Source: Bimastos eiseni
Taxonomy: Eukaryota > Annelida > Clitellata > Crassiclitellata > Lumbricidae
Direction of reading: 5' to 3'
DNA length: 64,000 bases
Assembly (NCBI GenBank): GCA_959347315.1
Contig: OY365811.1
Coordinates: 36,477,206-36,541,205 of the forward strand
The notes under the pieces are model-generated. The model saw only the letters and a program-made list of their open reading frames with translations, did not search any database and was not told the origin of the DNA. The translations under genes were made by a program, and so were the position numbers. This document shows, piece after piece, positions 1 to 13,290 of this stretch; the first letter of the stretch is position 1; each line of letters starts with the position of its first letter.

Positions 1-548
1 CTCAAGCTGCAAAATTGTTACAGGACTGCTGCTTCATTACAAGTGAAGAACAGAAACAGTATCTGCTGCTAGTTGTCTCAAGCCACAGAGCTAAGTACAC
101 AGAAGCCACAGTACTTGGTCGATACTGCATCGCCACGATTTCAGTGACAAGTTGCTGCCTGTTGGTGATGATATTCCGAATAGGACAACTACATGGAAGG
201 CCAAAACAGATGAAATATTTGATGTAAAGACAGACAAATCACATCGTTCATTGTGACAGTCAAAGCGTATAACTAATATGCAACTTTGCAAATGTAACAA
301 AATGACATTCAATGTTATTTCTACATGCTCGATATAATTCATTCAGCAAAAAAAATTACAAGCTCATGCACTTGAATTACGTTTATGCATTGGTCTAGAT
401 CAGTGATTCTCAACCTTTTTCGACTTAGGGCCGCTTTTATTTAGTTGAGGACATGACTGGCTACAAGGTCAAAAATGATTATTTTCAATTATTACAGATT
501 TTTTAGAATGGAATCAAATGACACATGGATAAATCCATTTCTTTATTA

Positions 549-832
549 GTGTTATTCAGTACTTTTTGAGGAAAAAATCTGCTGATATGCAGCCGGAACG
601 CATTTGTATTGTTGAAAAAAATTACATCAAAATTAGCTACCAAATCAAATTAATTTCATAGGACAAAATGATCACAATCACCAATAAATTTTATAGTGTG
701 AAAAATTGAAATTGTAAAGTTTCATTTCAAATTAAAAAGTTTTTTGCAAAACTACTAGTTTAATATTAGTAATTGAAAAAAGGTGCCAGAGCGCCGTATC
801 GGCACGTTTCACAAAAAAGCACTGGTAATATT
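549..832. mobile_element. Short non-autonomous hAT derivative (268 bp)
   Basis: The element runs from 557 (cagtac...) to 824 (...aaaaaagcactg). It is flanked by an imperfect 8-bp duplication, gtgttatt at 549-556 and gtaatatt at 825-832. Its left part (a gccggaacgcatttgtattg-like block, then attagctaccaaat and ataggac) and its right part (aggtgccagagcgccg, aaaaaagcactg) match the two ends of the 2.6-kb hAT element at 17262-19882. The whole transposase region is missing, so this is an internal-deletion derivative of that family. Confidence 0.75.
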
Positions 833-2600
833 TATTTAAAGCTTAATCACTTGATACTTTAAAAATCATTAATATGCGATTTATGTTGCTGAATATTGTT
901 GGCAAGTTTTTCAATGTTCAATTGAAGATTAGTTGTAGCCAGAATCATTAGTCCATTCAAATTGGAATCATTGAACCGTGCTCTGTTGCTGCTGCTCAAC
1001 GATCTTAGATCCAATCATGGAAGAGATTGAACGCCTCAAATTCTAACCTTAGCGGCGTTTTTTATGGACTGTATGGCGTCATCTGCAAATGTTCTGTTAC
1101 AACATGGCAATAAAACCAGAAAATGTTCTGCGTGCGAGCCTCCCTATAGAGTGATAAATTGCAAAATCATGCAACGACTGGCATTTTCTGACTCTGGGGA
1201 AACCGTTGCGCTTGAACATAAAACTGAGAAACTAAATGAAAAGATAAGACGGGTTCGATTCGTCTAACGGTGCAGACTTAATTAGAACTCGTTTTGTTGA
1301 TGAGTAATCCGACTGGTTTGCGTGCAGTGAACTTTAAAGCTGGAGTCGGTTTCGGCATATATCCACGGTGCCATTGTATGGGGAGATGTATAAAGTCATT
1401 ATGACTCATTACTTCCACTTGTGACGCATGCGATTCCTTCCTACTCTAAAATATTGATCCAACTGGTTCAGCTCGTTTTTTCGTGGATCTAAGTTTCTAC
1501 GTGTTTCATTGATTGTTACATGCTCCAAAACAGTTTTAATTGCGCCTGTTCATAGGTCTTCCCTCGAGTGGGTTACCTTGTCTCTCGTTGATGTCACATT
1601 CTCCCAAGCAATGTACTCCTCTCCATATATAGGCCCATGTGTCTTTCTCCCAACAGTGCGATTAAAACAGTGAAAGCGTGAACAGCATCATTCTTCCCAG
1701 CCTAGGCATTATGGCATATAAGGACGTGCGATAATTATAGTTACACTAACTTAATTACCCAACTTTGCCAGGGTCGAAATAATTTTAGGAAGTCCTTGGA
1801 ATTTTGAAATGTGTTGAGTATTGCTTCTTCATACTGGTTAAGCCACATTTTTAGCAAAGGTGGCCGTTGCAGCGAAGGTGGCTTTTACTCACCGCGTATA
1901 CGGCGGGACGCCTGTGTTGTGCAATGTCTGTCGCCTCTATCGTAAGGGCGTCATCTACAGTTCTACACCCTATCTGACCCCAACAGGGCGCCCATTAGGA
2001 CACCAGCGACCATTATCCTTACCTGACTTTGTTTCAATCATAGATATAGAGTGGTTACAATCAATAACAGTCCGCGTACTACGTCAATCGTATTAATTGA
2101 CTTTAGATATAAGCTATTTCATAATAGGGGGCCTACTACTACGCACGCCTACAAATTAATCTACCAGCAGAAATTTCGTAAACGCCGTGGGTTTCATTTA
2201 GCTCGACTCGCCACTTTTGGGGAATGGGTAAGGTTTTGGGATCGCGAACCACCCTATGTTAGTTCTCGGGTGGTAAAGTGTATTCGTGGATCAAAAGTTT
2301 TTATGGAGGATACATGGTTAGTTAGTTATTTAGTTAGCTACATACATGCGTTTCTTGTTTATCTAGATTCAGAGGCGCCGACTCCACGGAGGCAGCGGGA
2401 TTTTTTGCCCTGTGCTTTGGAAGGTAGGCTACCATAGCAAGAGTATCGTTTTGCCCTAGTAGGCTTGTATAATAACTAATGCTATAATTATAGACCTATA
2501 TGGATTCTACACGAACCGGCCAACCGTTTCATTACCGCATTACTAATTGCAGTGCTAATTTTGGATCGTTAATGGCTTTAATTAATCAGACACGCTCTGC
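833..2600. other. Intergenic stretch, no gene recognised
   Basis: I see no exon with both plausible splice sites and a recognisable protein. The longest open frame (about 2051-2437, plus) begins at a GTG codon, has low-complexity composition and resembles no family I know. The sequence is AT-rich with scattered short open frames at chance level. Confidence 0.5.
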
Positions 2601-2616
2601 AATACGTAATCTGCAA

Positions 2617-2945
2617 AAGTGCAAGGTGTAACTTGCAAAGTGCAAGGTGCAAAGTTTAAAGTTCAACCTGCAAAATTCAAGTGCATATATCAAAGCACAA
2701 GTGCATGGTGCAAAGTACAACTTGCAGAGTGCAAGGTGCAAAGTTTAAAGTGCTAAATGCAAATATCAAAGCACAAGGTGCAAAGTGGTACAAGGTACAA
2801 AGCGCAAAGTACAAGGTGCAATGTAAAAGGCGCAAAGTGCAAGGTGCAAAGTGGAAGTAGCAAAGCACAAAATACAAGGCGCAAAGTGGAAGTAGCAAAG
2901 CACAAAATACAAGGTGCAAAGTGCAAGGCGCAAAGTGATGCTGCC
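2617..2945. repeat. Tandem repeat built from a gtgcaaa/gtgcaag heptamer
   Basis: About 330 bp are made of variants of a 7-bp word (gtgcaaa, gtgcaag, gcacaaa). A higher-order unit of about 87 bp is visible: the block aacttgcaaagtgcaaggtg near 2631 recurs, with one change, near 2718. Open frames read through it on both strands (Cys/Leu-rich on minus, Lys/Gln-rich on plus) because the unit length keeps stops away; they are not genes. Confidence 0.85.
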
Positions 2946-5900
2946 TTCCAACAAACCCACTAATAATTGATGGCAGGAAGAGGAAGGCAAGCTACTTCTT
3001 TCCAGTTTCGCTGACCCTCTCTGTTAGGATACTTACACAATTATCTCCGTTTTCTCTCTCCGAGTTTGTGTGTGTGACTTGACGCAGCACTCCGAAGTAA
3101 GCTGGTTCCCTGCGTTTGAACGGAACTTAATACAAAGATGGTAGTTGTAGACTAATAGCTATATGACACTCAATGTATCTGAATATTCACGTCACCTACC
3201 TTGGGATGTGTGGCGCCACCACACGGTTGGGTGGACCGCGATTGTCGTTGCTAAGATACCATCAGGCCAGACGATACGTGGTGCCACGGTTTGTGTGCTT
3301 TGATCACCACACAGACCAAAATTAAGCCTACACAGCGTTGGAAGTGTCATATCTAAGTCTACGGCTCTACCATCTTTGCTTAATAAGTTTTGAGTTTACC
3401 ATAAAACATAGAGACAAACAATAGCGCGTCTCTGTGCATGGGCCTAATGTTCTATGTTGGCTCTAAGTTTGTTGGGGCAAGACACGAGTCACACGACCAG
3501 AATCGACCAATGGCTGCCTACAAAGTCTAAGTTAGTATGTATACTCTTCAGAAGCTGTATTACGACAGTATGTTTTCTGTAAATAAAACGTTGCACAAAA
3601 TAATTTTTAAAACACCTCAACGCCACCAATGTCAATCGTTTTCCATTTAGGCCTAATTCTAAATTTTAAAAGACAAACAATTTTCTAATAATTATATATA
3701 AGCACGTCCCACACCCCCAGAACATCCCGGCTAAAATTTGAACATTAAAAAAGTATCTCTGAGACTGAAATTTCAAATCCTTAAACATCCACAAAAATTG
3801 ACTTAAAATTTCACATGTAAAACTTCTCGTGCCTGCCTAAACATTTCATTTCTAAAAACTGCTAAAAGCTTGTCTATACTTTCAATCCCAAACTATAAGC
3901 TTTCAATCACTTCCAGTTTCACTTTTGAACCTTTGACTTGGGAGAACTTACCCCAAATGGATGTCGGTCCACGTGGCCTCGAAAGCCAAAAGTCCTAGAT
4001 AATCGAATCTGTTGACGATGTAGCAAATAAGTAATGCTGACAAAACAGCATAAATTCTGTCAAAGCAGGTTTCAACGAATTTTACTCAAGTGCATCATTT
4101 CCTTAACAACAGCAATAACAACAAAACCAAGAATGTGAGATTATTTGTACCTGTCATCGAAAAATAAACAAAGAAGAACTAATCTGAATCACGCATAATA
4201 TTAAAACAATTAAATAATATATTAAAGAAATTGAATTTTAATATTAAAACAATTTAAATAAAATGCTGCCAAGCAGAACAGAACTGACCATGTCCATATA
4301 AAAGCAGAGAGTAAAATTACAAAGCCTACATACAATTTTAGTAATGGAATGAAAAATTCAACAGTGTAGTTGACCCCATCACAAAATCACCGAACAAGCC
4401 AAAGCACTTAATCACAGGGAGAGGATTGCCTAATAGATTATACACAGCTTATTCAAAATTTCTCACATAACTGCATCCAAGTGGAATGCACTCAAGGAAT
4501 TACAACTTTAATATTCACTGCCAGAGTTCTTTTTAAGAATAATGACTTATTCGCTATTTATTTCAAAGAATAAGAATTCACTGCTTGAGTGTTCAAAAAT
4601 CTCTCTTTCACCGATGGAATTCTCTAAGGGAATGACTTATTCACTGGCAGAATTATCTCAGTGACTTATTCACTGGCAGAATCATCTCACTGACTTATTT
4701 ACAAGCAGAATCTCACACAGAATAACTAAAGAAGACAGACTTTGATGTTGACGTCGAGGCAGAGAAATGACTATAGCGACTGACAGTGGTAGGAATACTT
4801 GCAACAAAAACATTTCTTGCACACTGTGTGGGCCTGTGATGCAAAACAGACATCACGGCCAAATCACACCGGTGACTGACACCTTCAGACATAACTGACA
4901 CAGTGGCAGAATATCTTACAGTGAGGTAGAAAGTTTAACATCATAATCACTTGCAACTGTGGTACAGCCATCTGCACTTATCACAAAGCATGTAAGAGAA
5001 CGGGTCCGATGTTGTGGCTGAATGAAAAAGAAAATGTGGTCAATGTCCACTGCTGACACATGATAGTACATAGTATAACCATTGAAGGGTGAAAGCATGT
5101 GCACCATTATTATTATTGTTATTATTACTATTTGAAGATTTATTAAGTATACACTATTATAACTAAATAGACTACATGTAGCAATGATACAGAATCACCT
5201 ATGCTGTGTCAAAATGAATAAATCACTGGTGAGAATGATCTGGCAATATTCCTTGGTTCCTAATGAGTGAGTATAATGGTTGGTAAAAACAGAGTTACCT
5301 GAAAGCACAAAACTCCAAATCAGACTCTTTTGGCTAAACAAATTAGTCCAACTGATGACAGCTAAATGATTTTGGACCTGGCTCAATAGTCGTCTGAATG
5401 ACAAAATCTCCTGAAATTCTAGAACTAACAGCCAACTTCCTTCCATCTTAGCGTTAATATCAATCACAGTGGCAAAAGCCGACAACACCATACCACAAGT
5501 CAACCATTAAATCCTAACCACAGACGACCTAGAAATTCTAACCTCAAGTGTAGGGCTACTAAACCAAACAAATGACAGAATGCCAAATCAAGTAAAGGTA
5601 CTATGAATTCCAAATGGAATAATCAATACAAAAAGGTCAACGATAACACTTTATCTTTCATACCCTAAACTTCTAACCAGTCACATCAGTGAAAGGCTGA
5701 CATGTATGTGAAACACAAAACAAGCTGCACATATCAACCAAGTCTCGTGTCTTCTGCACCTCAGCTCCCTCTGAGTCATCTACGAATCTGTTCACAAGTG
5801 TGGACTCGTCTTTGCAGGTGCAAACCAGATTGAACACAAAAAGCGATAATGCTGAAAGAAGCATGAAGAACCACATTCCAGTTACCAAGTAGAATGTTTT

Positions 5901-8900
5901 AATTCAATAGCCTTGTGGGACATAACACCCTCATTTCAAGTTAAGCAGAAGGACGTGTAAACCGTGATCGCAATAAAGAGTCTACACTACAGCCAAGTTT
6001 GTTAACTTAGGAGGATTAGATCAAAATCAATTATGGTCCAACTTCATAAGGAGTAGCAGAGTTTCTTTACTTGAGAAGACCATCAGGCCTCAGAGGAACC
6101 GCTTTCAAAAAGTCACACACTTTCTCAATTTGAGATAACTTCTAGAAAAGTCTGGAGCTCAGAATCTTTTAGACCATAAGACCATCGCACTGTAACAACA
6201 CAATGCAACACACATTCCATTAAATGTTCTGACAATTACAAGTAGCTTGTAAGTTTATGACGTGCTACAAAATGACATCACTAGATTTGCCTAGATCACA
6301 CACACACAAACATACTTACACGCAGCACAACACGAAAAGGATACTTCACATCGCCAAAGCCAGTAACCTTGTAAGCATACTCTTCACCAAAAAAATCAGC
6401 CCATAAAACCACAAATGAGCCAGAAAACCATAGCTTCATAAAAACACAATCACGGGTTCCTCAGATAAAAAGCCACACCTCTCGAATCAGTCAAGCATAT
6501 CAATTGTCAAATCATGATAAGCACTCACCTAGGCTAGGCGAAATCAAGCCACATGGTTCAACTCAGTCAACAGTTATGCAATTACACCAAAATGTTAATT
6601 CCATCAACTTTGTTCAGTAGCGTCAAAATGCTCCATCGAGCAAACCTCCCTCGCAGCCAAATGGCTCTGTAACACAAAACTGAGCAATTACACCAAACTG
6701 CTCACTTAAAACAACTGGTCAAGTATGCCAAAAACGTCATCACTGCATGTCTAACACTTTAACAATGAGATTGCACGAAAGCGACTGGGAAAGAAATGCA
6801 GGTCATCGTTAAAGCGTTAAACCATCAGAGTGCAATACCATCAACACGAATAAAACTATCAACAAGTCTAACAACAGTTTAACCAAAATAATATAACGTT
6901 TCGTTGAAAGAACAAACCCAACAAATAAACGTTAATTTAAACAACGCATTGCCAAAAAAAATTAAATAATGTTGAACCAATTCACGGGGTATTAATAAAA
7001 ACACTTCAGTTACAAAAACTTTCCGATAACTGATAAAATATGTCGACTGACATAAGGCATGACCAGAACATGATAATCTGGACAAATAACCTTTTCCTAA
7101 AAATGTCTCAATTCAAAACGACATTTGTCAAATTAGGTATGTTCAATTGAAACGACATTTTGTTAATCAAAAATAATTTCACTTAAACCAAACATCAAAA
7201 ACACTAAACACTGCATTGGTCTACAACTACGACACCGTCAGAAGCCCTCGACCAAAATTGTCCGCATGACACACAACCTTTGCAGAACCGAAGGTTTACC
7301 AAAAGGGACAAATGGGTCAAGGTCATATTTCCTTAAAGTCTTACCTTTAGTTCCCCAGTCTTTCATAAGTTTACTAGATTTCTTATTATCAACCATAGCA
7401 GAATGATGCTCATTTTTAAACACGTTTTGTGATTTCTTCTCCAATTGCAAGCCATAGCAGTTGAACAGCAATCCCCAATAGGCAACCTCGAATGGACGCT
7501 ATACATAACTACTGCAATAATAAAAATAATAATTTATAAAGCTGCAATTACTCTTACAACTATGACCCCCTAACACCATAAAATATACAATAAAATATAC
7601 AAACACCTGTCTTCTTGACATAACCTTTTGCAATGGGCTGTTCTTCTGTCCTCCTAATTTTATGCTATTCCCAAATTCCTAATCACCTTAACTTTAAAAG
7701 TCTAGCGGGTACAACGCAATGGCTCGGCCATGCAACTCAAATAGGGTTATTGTCCTCAATGCCCTCACTGCAACTGACACATGAATCTTCATCAGTGTTA
7801 TCAACTAATTAATCAGCATTAACACCTATACACTATGCTAACAGCATCAACAACATCAAACTTAGTTATCGCAATCAACAAAATACTCACCTAGCAGAGA
7901 CAGCTCAGTATTCTCATTCTACAGCGCTATGTGATTTATTAATTACAATTTAAAACTATACACAGCACAAACCATCGGCAAGCTGCACCAAGACCGTAAA
8001 TGCTAAATGGCAAAACTGTTTCTGATCATTGTCATCAAAAAACACTTTCTACTAAACAAACGATACCATAAACAATGTGAAGAAACAGTAACTATATTGC
8101 TCAATAGCAAACAATAATACTTTTATCAAACAAGTAAATACTGGACTAGAGAGATCAAGAGACAGACTCAACAACATGCAGCCAAATCAATTCAATGCCC
8201 TGCAAAAACAAAGCTAGAAGCATCGCAAAACAATTTCGGACAAACTTTACTTTCGACGCATTTACAAGTAAGTTTCAAGCAGGAAAACAACCGACCTTCT
8301 CAGTTCAATGGACGAAAACCGGTGCAAAAAACTAATATCGCCTCTACACATTGCTCGTACAAAATCAGCAAAAAACACAGCAATATTCATACATCGTTAG
8401 CCTTCATAACCAGAAAGCAGCAAAATTCCAAACATGTTCCTGCTAAAGTTCTCGGATACATTGTAAGATGTGACTATAACTGAAACAAGAAATTCAGTCC
8501 GTTATGCAGGATGTACGAGAACAAACATTCTATACGACTAGCACAAGGAGGAATGCATACAACTTAGATCAACAAAAACAATTTATGTATCCAAAACAGC
8601 TGGACACAAAACCAACTCCAGAGCCATCAGTCAGACATTTTCAAACCCTAAAGAACAGACCTGTTGCTCCAAAAAACTGTCCACTAAATTACAAAAATTC
8701 AATCTATTTTCTACAACCTTCAAAAACTTTACATCGCACATAAAATCTAAATCCTACGCAACAGCATCCGACGCACAACAAACAGTCTTCGAAAAACGCA
8801 ACAGGAACACGTTACGATTATCTAATGCCACGTACATTTCAGGCTGGAAAAATAGTTGCACGAATTGAAAACGACTAAGAGCACAATTGCTTCAGATGCA

Positions 8901-9670
8901 GTCATTAGCCGCTGATACTGTGACGACGACACAAACGATGACAAACAAACGAATTTTAAGCTAATAAGCACTGACTGCCTACAATCTCGAGCAACACCAA
9001 ATATGAAATAAATCTTGTTGAACAAAAAAATATCAAAAATCCCTGATTTGGTCATGTTAAAACTCTTCTCTACTGGTATAGCCAGGGTGACCAAAAACCG
9101 GTCATATTCTGTGCTCCGTGCCACTAACACCAAATGTAACACCCTGTAACCAACACCAGATGTGTATCTCAACACCAATTGTCCCAAGGTGGGCTAAATC
9201 AATTCCCAGAGCTTTCAAGAAAACATCGTGGCACAAAGCAAACAGAAGATGATGGAAATAGTTGACACTTTTTACAAGTTCAGAAGATTTGGGTTTAGAA
9301 TGAAATAGATGAACCATTCAATTGACTAACAATCATCTCTCTCTGCAAAGATATTCGCCTGTTCACATCGAATCATCGGTAGAAATATTCCACAATGTGC
9401 CTCTTTCAAGGGCTCAAAAGCTGCAAGTCACGCTGTGGTGTGCTGTGGTATATTAAGCCTTGCAGTGCGAAGAAGGTTCTCCTGAAACGTCAGCAGCACG
9501 GCGTGCATCACCCAAGGCAGAAAGACATATCTGGTCATCTCAAGACTGCCCTGAGCAGCAATCCACATAACTCGGAAAAACAAAACCGGACCAAGATTCC
9601 GGCCGTCATCTTTATGCCCTAAGTGGCGTTGTAAAAACTGAGCCATGAATTATCTAAAGCTGTGCTTCCT
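2946..9670. other. Gene-poor A/C-rich stretch, possibly the 3' part of the minus-strand transcript
   Basis: No exon is recognised on either strand. From about 3500 the plus strand is rich in A and C. As an example, I count 31 A, 12 C, 11 T and 6 G in 6901-6960. The same bias on the plus strand is seen in introns of the minus-strand GLYR1 gene. The nearest AATAAA on the minus strand below the stop of the 577-residue ORF that I find is at 7935-7940, so a long 3' UTR or 3' intron is possible. This is inference; the stretch may equally be ordinary intergenic DNA. Confidence 0.4.
4634..4720. repeat. 29-bp tandem repeat, three copies
   Basis: The phrase gacttattcactggcagaa starts at 4634 and again at 4663. 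A diverged third copy (gacttatttacaagcagaa) starts at 4692. Spacing is exactly 29 bp each time. No coding role is apparent. Confidence 0.85.
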
Positions 9671-11404
9671 TCATACCGGAGTTTCAAAACACTCCCCTTC
9701 GCTCTCTGAAGCTTCGACTATTTCGACCCTGCGAGGCGTCAGCGAAACCGCCTTCACCTCCGGGAGGGTCGATTCGCTCGCCGAAGACATGGAGCCTGCA
9801 GTCACATAGAGCGACGACCCGCTGACTGTTGACCCCTGCTCCATGCCTCGTTGCAGGGCCAATATTCCAGCCTCGCTAACAACGATTCTCTGCTCAGGAG
9901 AGGTTTGAGATGGCTTCATGACGTACGAAGATGTAGATGGTGCCATTGTATAGACGGAAATCTCGCTCTCGGCTGGAAAGAGGCGCTCAGTGGGAGCCTT
10001 CAAAGGAGCAGAAGATGCCTGTGCCCTTGGTTCTCGCTGAAGAGGAGGGACAGCAAGATAGCGCAGGTTTTGGCAGAGCTCTTTCTCGATGTGCTCGAGC
10101 TTGGCCTTCGTGAACTCCCGATCCATGAGGATCTGCTCAACCGTGATGCCGTGCAAGTACGATATGATGTTGCTGCGACTCCTCTCGATGACCTCGAGCA
10201 TCGCGTGCGCGTCCACCCAGCTGTACAGAACTTCGTGAAGCTGCATGAGGAACTGGTAGAAACCCTCGTCATTTTCCATCTTCTTCATGTTCGTTCCATA
10301 GCACATCAGCCGAACGAGATGGCGTAGACAGACGACGCACTCATCGATCTTGCTAGGTCCGCCGAACTTCGTCACCATTTCCGGAAAGTACATCTTGCTC
10401 TGAATGAAGCCATTCTTCAGGCAGATGTCTCGGGCTGCATAGTACGACTCGATGATTGCCTGCTCCTTAGACGCTAGGATCTTACCGTTACGGGCAAGGA
10501 TGGTGTCGACATAGCGGATCTTGGCCTTCAGCTCCACCTTTGCCTCGTCCAAGATGGCGACATCCTTCAGCACAAAGTGGTCAACGTTGAGGTAGAGCTG
10601 CCCGACATACGGAACCTTTGAAAGGATCATCGTCTCGAGATCACGGTCGCTCATTAACGCTCGCTCGAAGGTTTCAGCTGCATCTCGACCCACAAAGTAG
10701 TTCACCAGGTGGCGCACCAGCCGTGCCTTGTGGTCGCACCATATCAGCGACGTCACTTGAGCCAGACCGAAAACCGTCGAGCCAAAAGTGTCAGCAACGT
10801 TGCGTGGACATCGTCGCACATAAGGCAGCTCAAGGATGAGCGCATCAAACAGATGCTCGATCTTTTTCAGCACTGCAAAGGTGTCGACGCTGTCGGAAAC
10901 CGACGAAACTAGACCTGTTTCTGCAGGTCGTGAACGAGTAGTGCCATACACGTCGTTGTCACAGCGATATTTATAGCTCAGCACGTGAAAAGCAGAGATG
11001 TCGTGAAAAATGATCGCTTCACGCATCTTGGTCATCATCTGTATAACGTTTATGATCTGATCTTCGTTGTCCCAGTAGCGCGATGTGACAATGTCGCAAA
11101 GCTTGTCCCGCTCCTCCCTGCGACCAAAAAATCGGTGCACGGCAAAGATAAGGCACGTGACTACGAGACATAGGCATAGCACTGTAACGGAAGCATTTAT
11201 GCCGACTGCGGTCACAAGCGACAAAGCATTGCTGGCCAGAAGGGCAATTCCACTCGGCACTGTTGTGGTTGTTGTGGCGGCTGTTGTCGTTGTCTGGTGT
11301 GTTGCATTGTCAGCTGACAGCAACGTTTCAGCTGCCATAGCACAACAGAAACGCTTCACATTTCTAACAAGAGAACACAATATTTTGTACATATTATTCA
11401 GCAT
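9671..11404 (-). CDS. Intronless ORF, 577-residue single-pass membrane protein of unknown family
   Basis: A single uninterrupted reading frame from ATG (11402-11404) to TGA (9671-9673). An in-frame TGA lies five codons upstream of the ATG; later in-frame ATGs at residues 5 and 23 are alternative starts. Visible layout: a short N-terminal segment; a Thr-rich stretch (residues 38-48); possible N-glycosylation sites NAT (33) and NAS (70); a hydrophobic region from about 52, with the best membrane span at 68-90, followed by basic RRF-type residues (RFFGRREERDK at 91-101). Then comes a predicted soluble, helix-rich part (about 100-455) and a Ser/Thr/Pro-rich tail with acidic end (about 456-577). 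The charge rule suggests the large C-terminal part is cytosolic. The ORF is clearly more GC-rich than its flanks. I do not recognise the family. It could be a lineage-specific gene or a retrogene; the intact 577 codons argue against a pseudogene. Confidence 0.8.
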   Translation of the reverse strand: MLNNMYKILCSLVRNVKRFCCAMAAETLLSADNATHQTTTTAATTTTTVPSGIALLASNALSLVTAVGINASVTVLCLCLVVTCLIFAVHRFFGRREERDKLCDIVTSRYWDNEDQIINVIQMMTKMREAIIFHDISAFHVLSYKYRCDNDVYGTTRSRPAETGLVSSVSDSVDTFAVLKKIEHLFDALILELPYVRRCPRNVADTFGSTVFGLAQVTSLIWCDHKARLVRHLVNYFVGRDAAETFERALMSDRDLETMILSKVPYVGQLYLNVDHFVLKDVAILDEAKVELKAKIRYVDTILARNGKILASKEQAIIESYYAARDICLKNGFIQSKMYFPEMVTKFGGPSKIDECVVCLRHLVRLMCYGTNMKKMENDEGFYQFLMQLHEVLYSWVDAHAMLEVIERSRSNIISYLHGITVEQILMDREFTKAKLEHIEKELCQNLRYLAVPPLQREPRAQASSAPLKAPTERLFPAESEISVYTMAPSTSSYVMKPSQTSPEQRIVVSEAGILALQRGMEQGSTVSGSSLYVTAGSMSSASESTLPEVKAVSLTPRRVEIVEASESEGECFETPV

Positions 11405-13080
11405 CAGTGAAAGCGGTCAATCGCAAAAATATCTATTAAAACTTGCAGCTAGGCAACATCCACACTAATATTTCTTCGATATATTCACTTAGCGAAAGCT
11501 TTAAATACAAAAGTGAGTCCGACATTTACTCTTAGAGTACTAGTGTTCACATCAATTACCACAAATCCCGGAAAAAATCTACAAACAACTCGATCCAGGC
11601 CACTGAAATAGCAGCGCCGATGATAGGTACACACTGTAATCAGCTGTAAAGTATTGATCCCAGTGAAAAATTCGGTAAAAAAATGCCAATATCACAACTT
11701 TGAAGTTTAAAATATTTTCTTCATTTACCACAGATTTGAACTAAAGTTCAAATAGTATTGAGAGTTGAGAGTTAAAACTGACTAAATTTCCTAATCCAAT
11801 TCCCTAAATAGCCGATGATGTAATCTAAGAAGGTAAATTTAGCGCATAGCCAAACGCTGGTTCTCTGCTTCATTGAAGCGATCAAACCACGATAAACCCC
11901 ATCATACGACGCTTAAGTTTAAAAGCTACTGACGAAACAAACTTTAGAATATGTTTGGGTAGTGGCGGCGCTGCATTGACGCAAAATACGCAATTGCGTC
12001 TCAAAAAAAGATTTTTAAAAATCCCCAAAAATATTTCAACAACAATCTTTAAAGAAATAAAAAAATTAAAATATTTCACAAAATAATTTATAAGCATACT
12101 AACTTAGTACCTAAATTACGGTGTTTTCGAGACTCAGAATAGCTAATACATATTACCCGCTTTCCATAGCGGACGATAATTGAACATTTCCTGTTTAAAA
12201 CGATCTGCTTTCATTTTGCTTTTAAATTACAGTTTAAAATTTTCAAGGGCCGCCACTATGTTTGAGTTAACTAAAATCAATTTTTTTAAATCTTAGATAT
12301 AGGCTTTTATTAAAGTTTTCTTGACCTACGCGTGCAGAGGCTACCCACCAATTTGGCCTATCTTGATCTACTCTAAAAAAATTGAAAGGGATCCTAATGA
12401 TTGTTATCTCGTAAGAGTTGCATACTTGTCATCTTATTTTAATGAACGAAAGTTGATTAAGTCAATGATTGGCAGACTTACTGATGTCTCCCATCATCAG
12501 TTTCATTCGGTCATTCTCATTCGTTCAAAAAATTAAAATTATAGGTCTGTCGATTTTTATTTACCGATGTGGGTCCTAAGCAGCGACTAATACCTCATTT
12601 TCTAAACTAGCTCTAATGAATCAACATTATTCTGAACTTCTGAAGCCCTTCAATTAGTCTGCTTCTGTCAGAATGTTTGGTTTTAAAATAGTGGTTTATC
12701 TTCAAAACTTTTCTGCGCAAAAATCGCACTCACACTCGCTGCAGTTTCACATCGGCTAGCTCAACTAAAAGATAACCATGGTGTAGGCTTATCTTACACC
12801 ACGAGGATAACAAAGGCGTTGTCTTAAAAGTTAAAATACGTTTATTATCGCTCGGTCAAAGAACATATATAGTCCTAGATAGCGAACTTCTTTATCCTTT
12901 CACCGGATTTTTGCTGTTGTGGGTCCATCACTTTAGTCTAGGCATATGGAATGACCTCGGGGGTTTTACCTGCATCTCTCCATTACTTAAAGACTTTCCT
13001 TATCGCGGATCTGTCTTGATGAGAGCGCCTCTGAATAGCTTTGCCACGAGAGGCGCTTTAAAAATTTCCATATAATAATA
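11405..13080. other. Upstream region of the 577-residue ORF, no other gene seen
   Basis: AT-rich sequence that would carry the promoter and 5' UTR of the minus-strand ORF. I see no convincing core-promoter element. The part near 13000-13075 (gagaggcgctttaaaaattt followed by ataataataatg) resembles the 3' end of the LINE/SINE-type repeats seen elsewhere in the window (for example 44870 and 57865). Confidence 0.35.
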
Positions 13081-13290
13081 ATGATAAAATTACCGCCGTG
13101 TGTAGGCCTACTATTGTCTGTGTCATACTTTAATGCTTCACTTATTCACCGGGCATTTACGCAAATCTTACTGCATCCGGTGCTTTTGCGTCTGTCGTAT
13201 GTAAATAAGGTTAAATGTGCGACAGACGTTAATAATAATAATGTTTATAAAAGTTTTATTGACGTGTATTAGTTTTGCACACATCGTATA

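Noticed and set aside
15..227. Open frame at the window start as a terminal exon
   Set aside because: It runs from the window edge to a stop and could be a last exon, but I recognise no family, the upstream sequence is missing and length is near chance.
402..440. cagtgattctcaaccttttt as the left end of another hAT element
   Set aside because: The word is typical of hAT ends, but I found no matching right end or 8-bp duplication nearby.
1860..2437. Two overlapping plus-strand open frames as genes
   Set aside because: Both start at GTG/ATG by chance, have no recognisable domain, overlap in different frames and show no splice context.
9851..11468. Several plus-strand and other-frame ORFs over the 577-residue gene
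   Set aside because: They are shadows: GC-rich codons of the real minus-strand frame suppress stops in the other frames.
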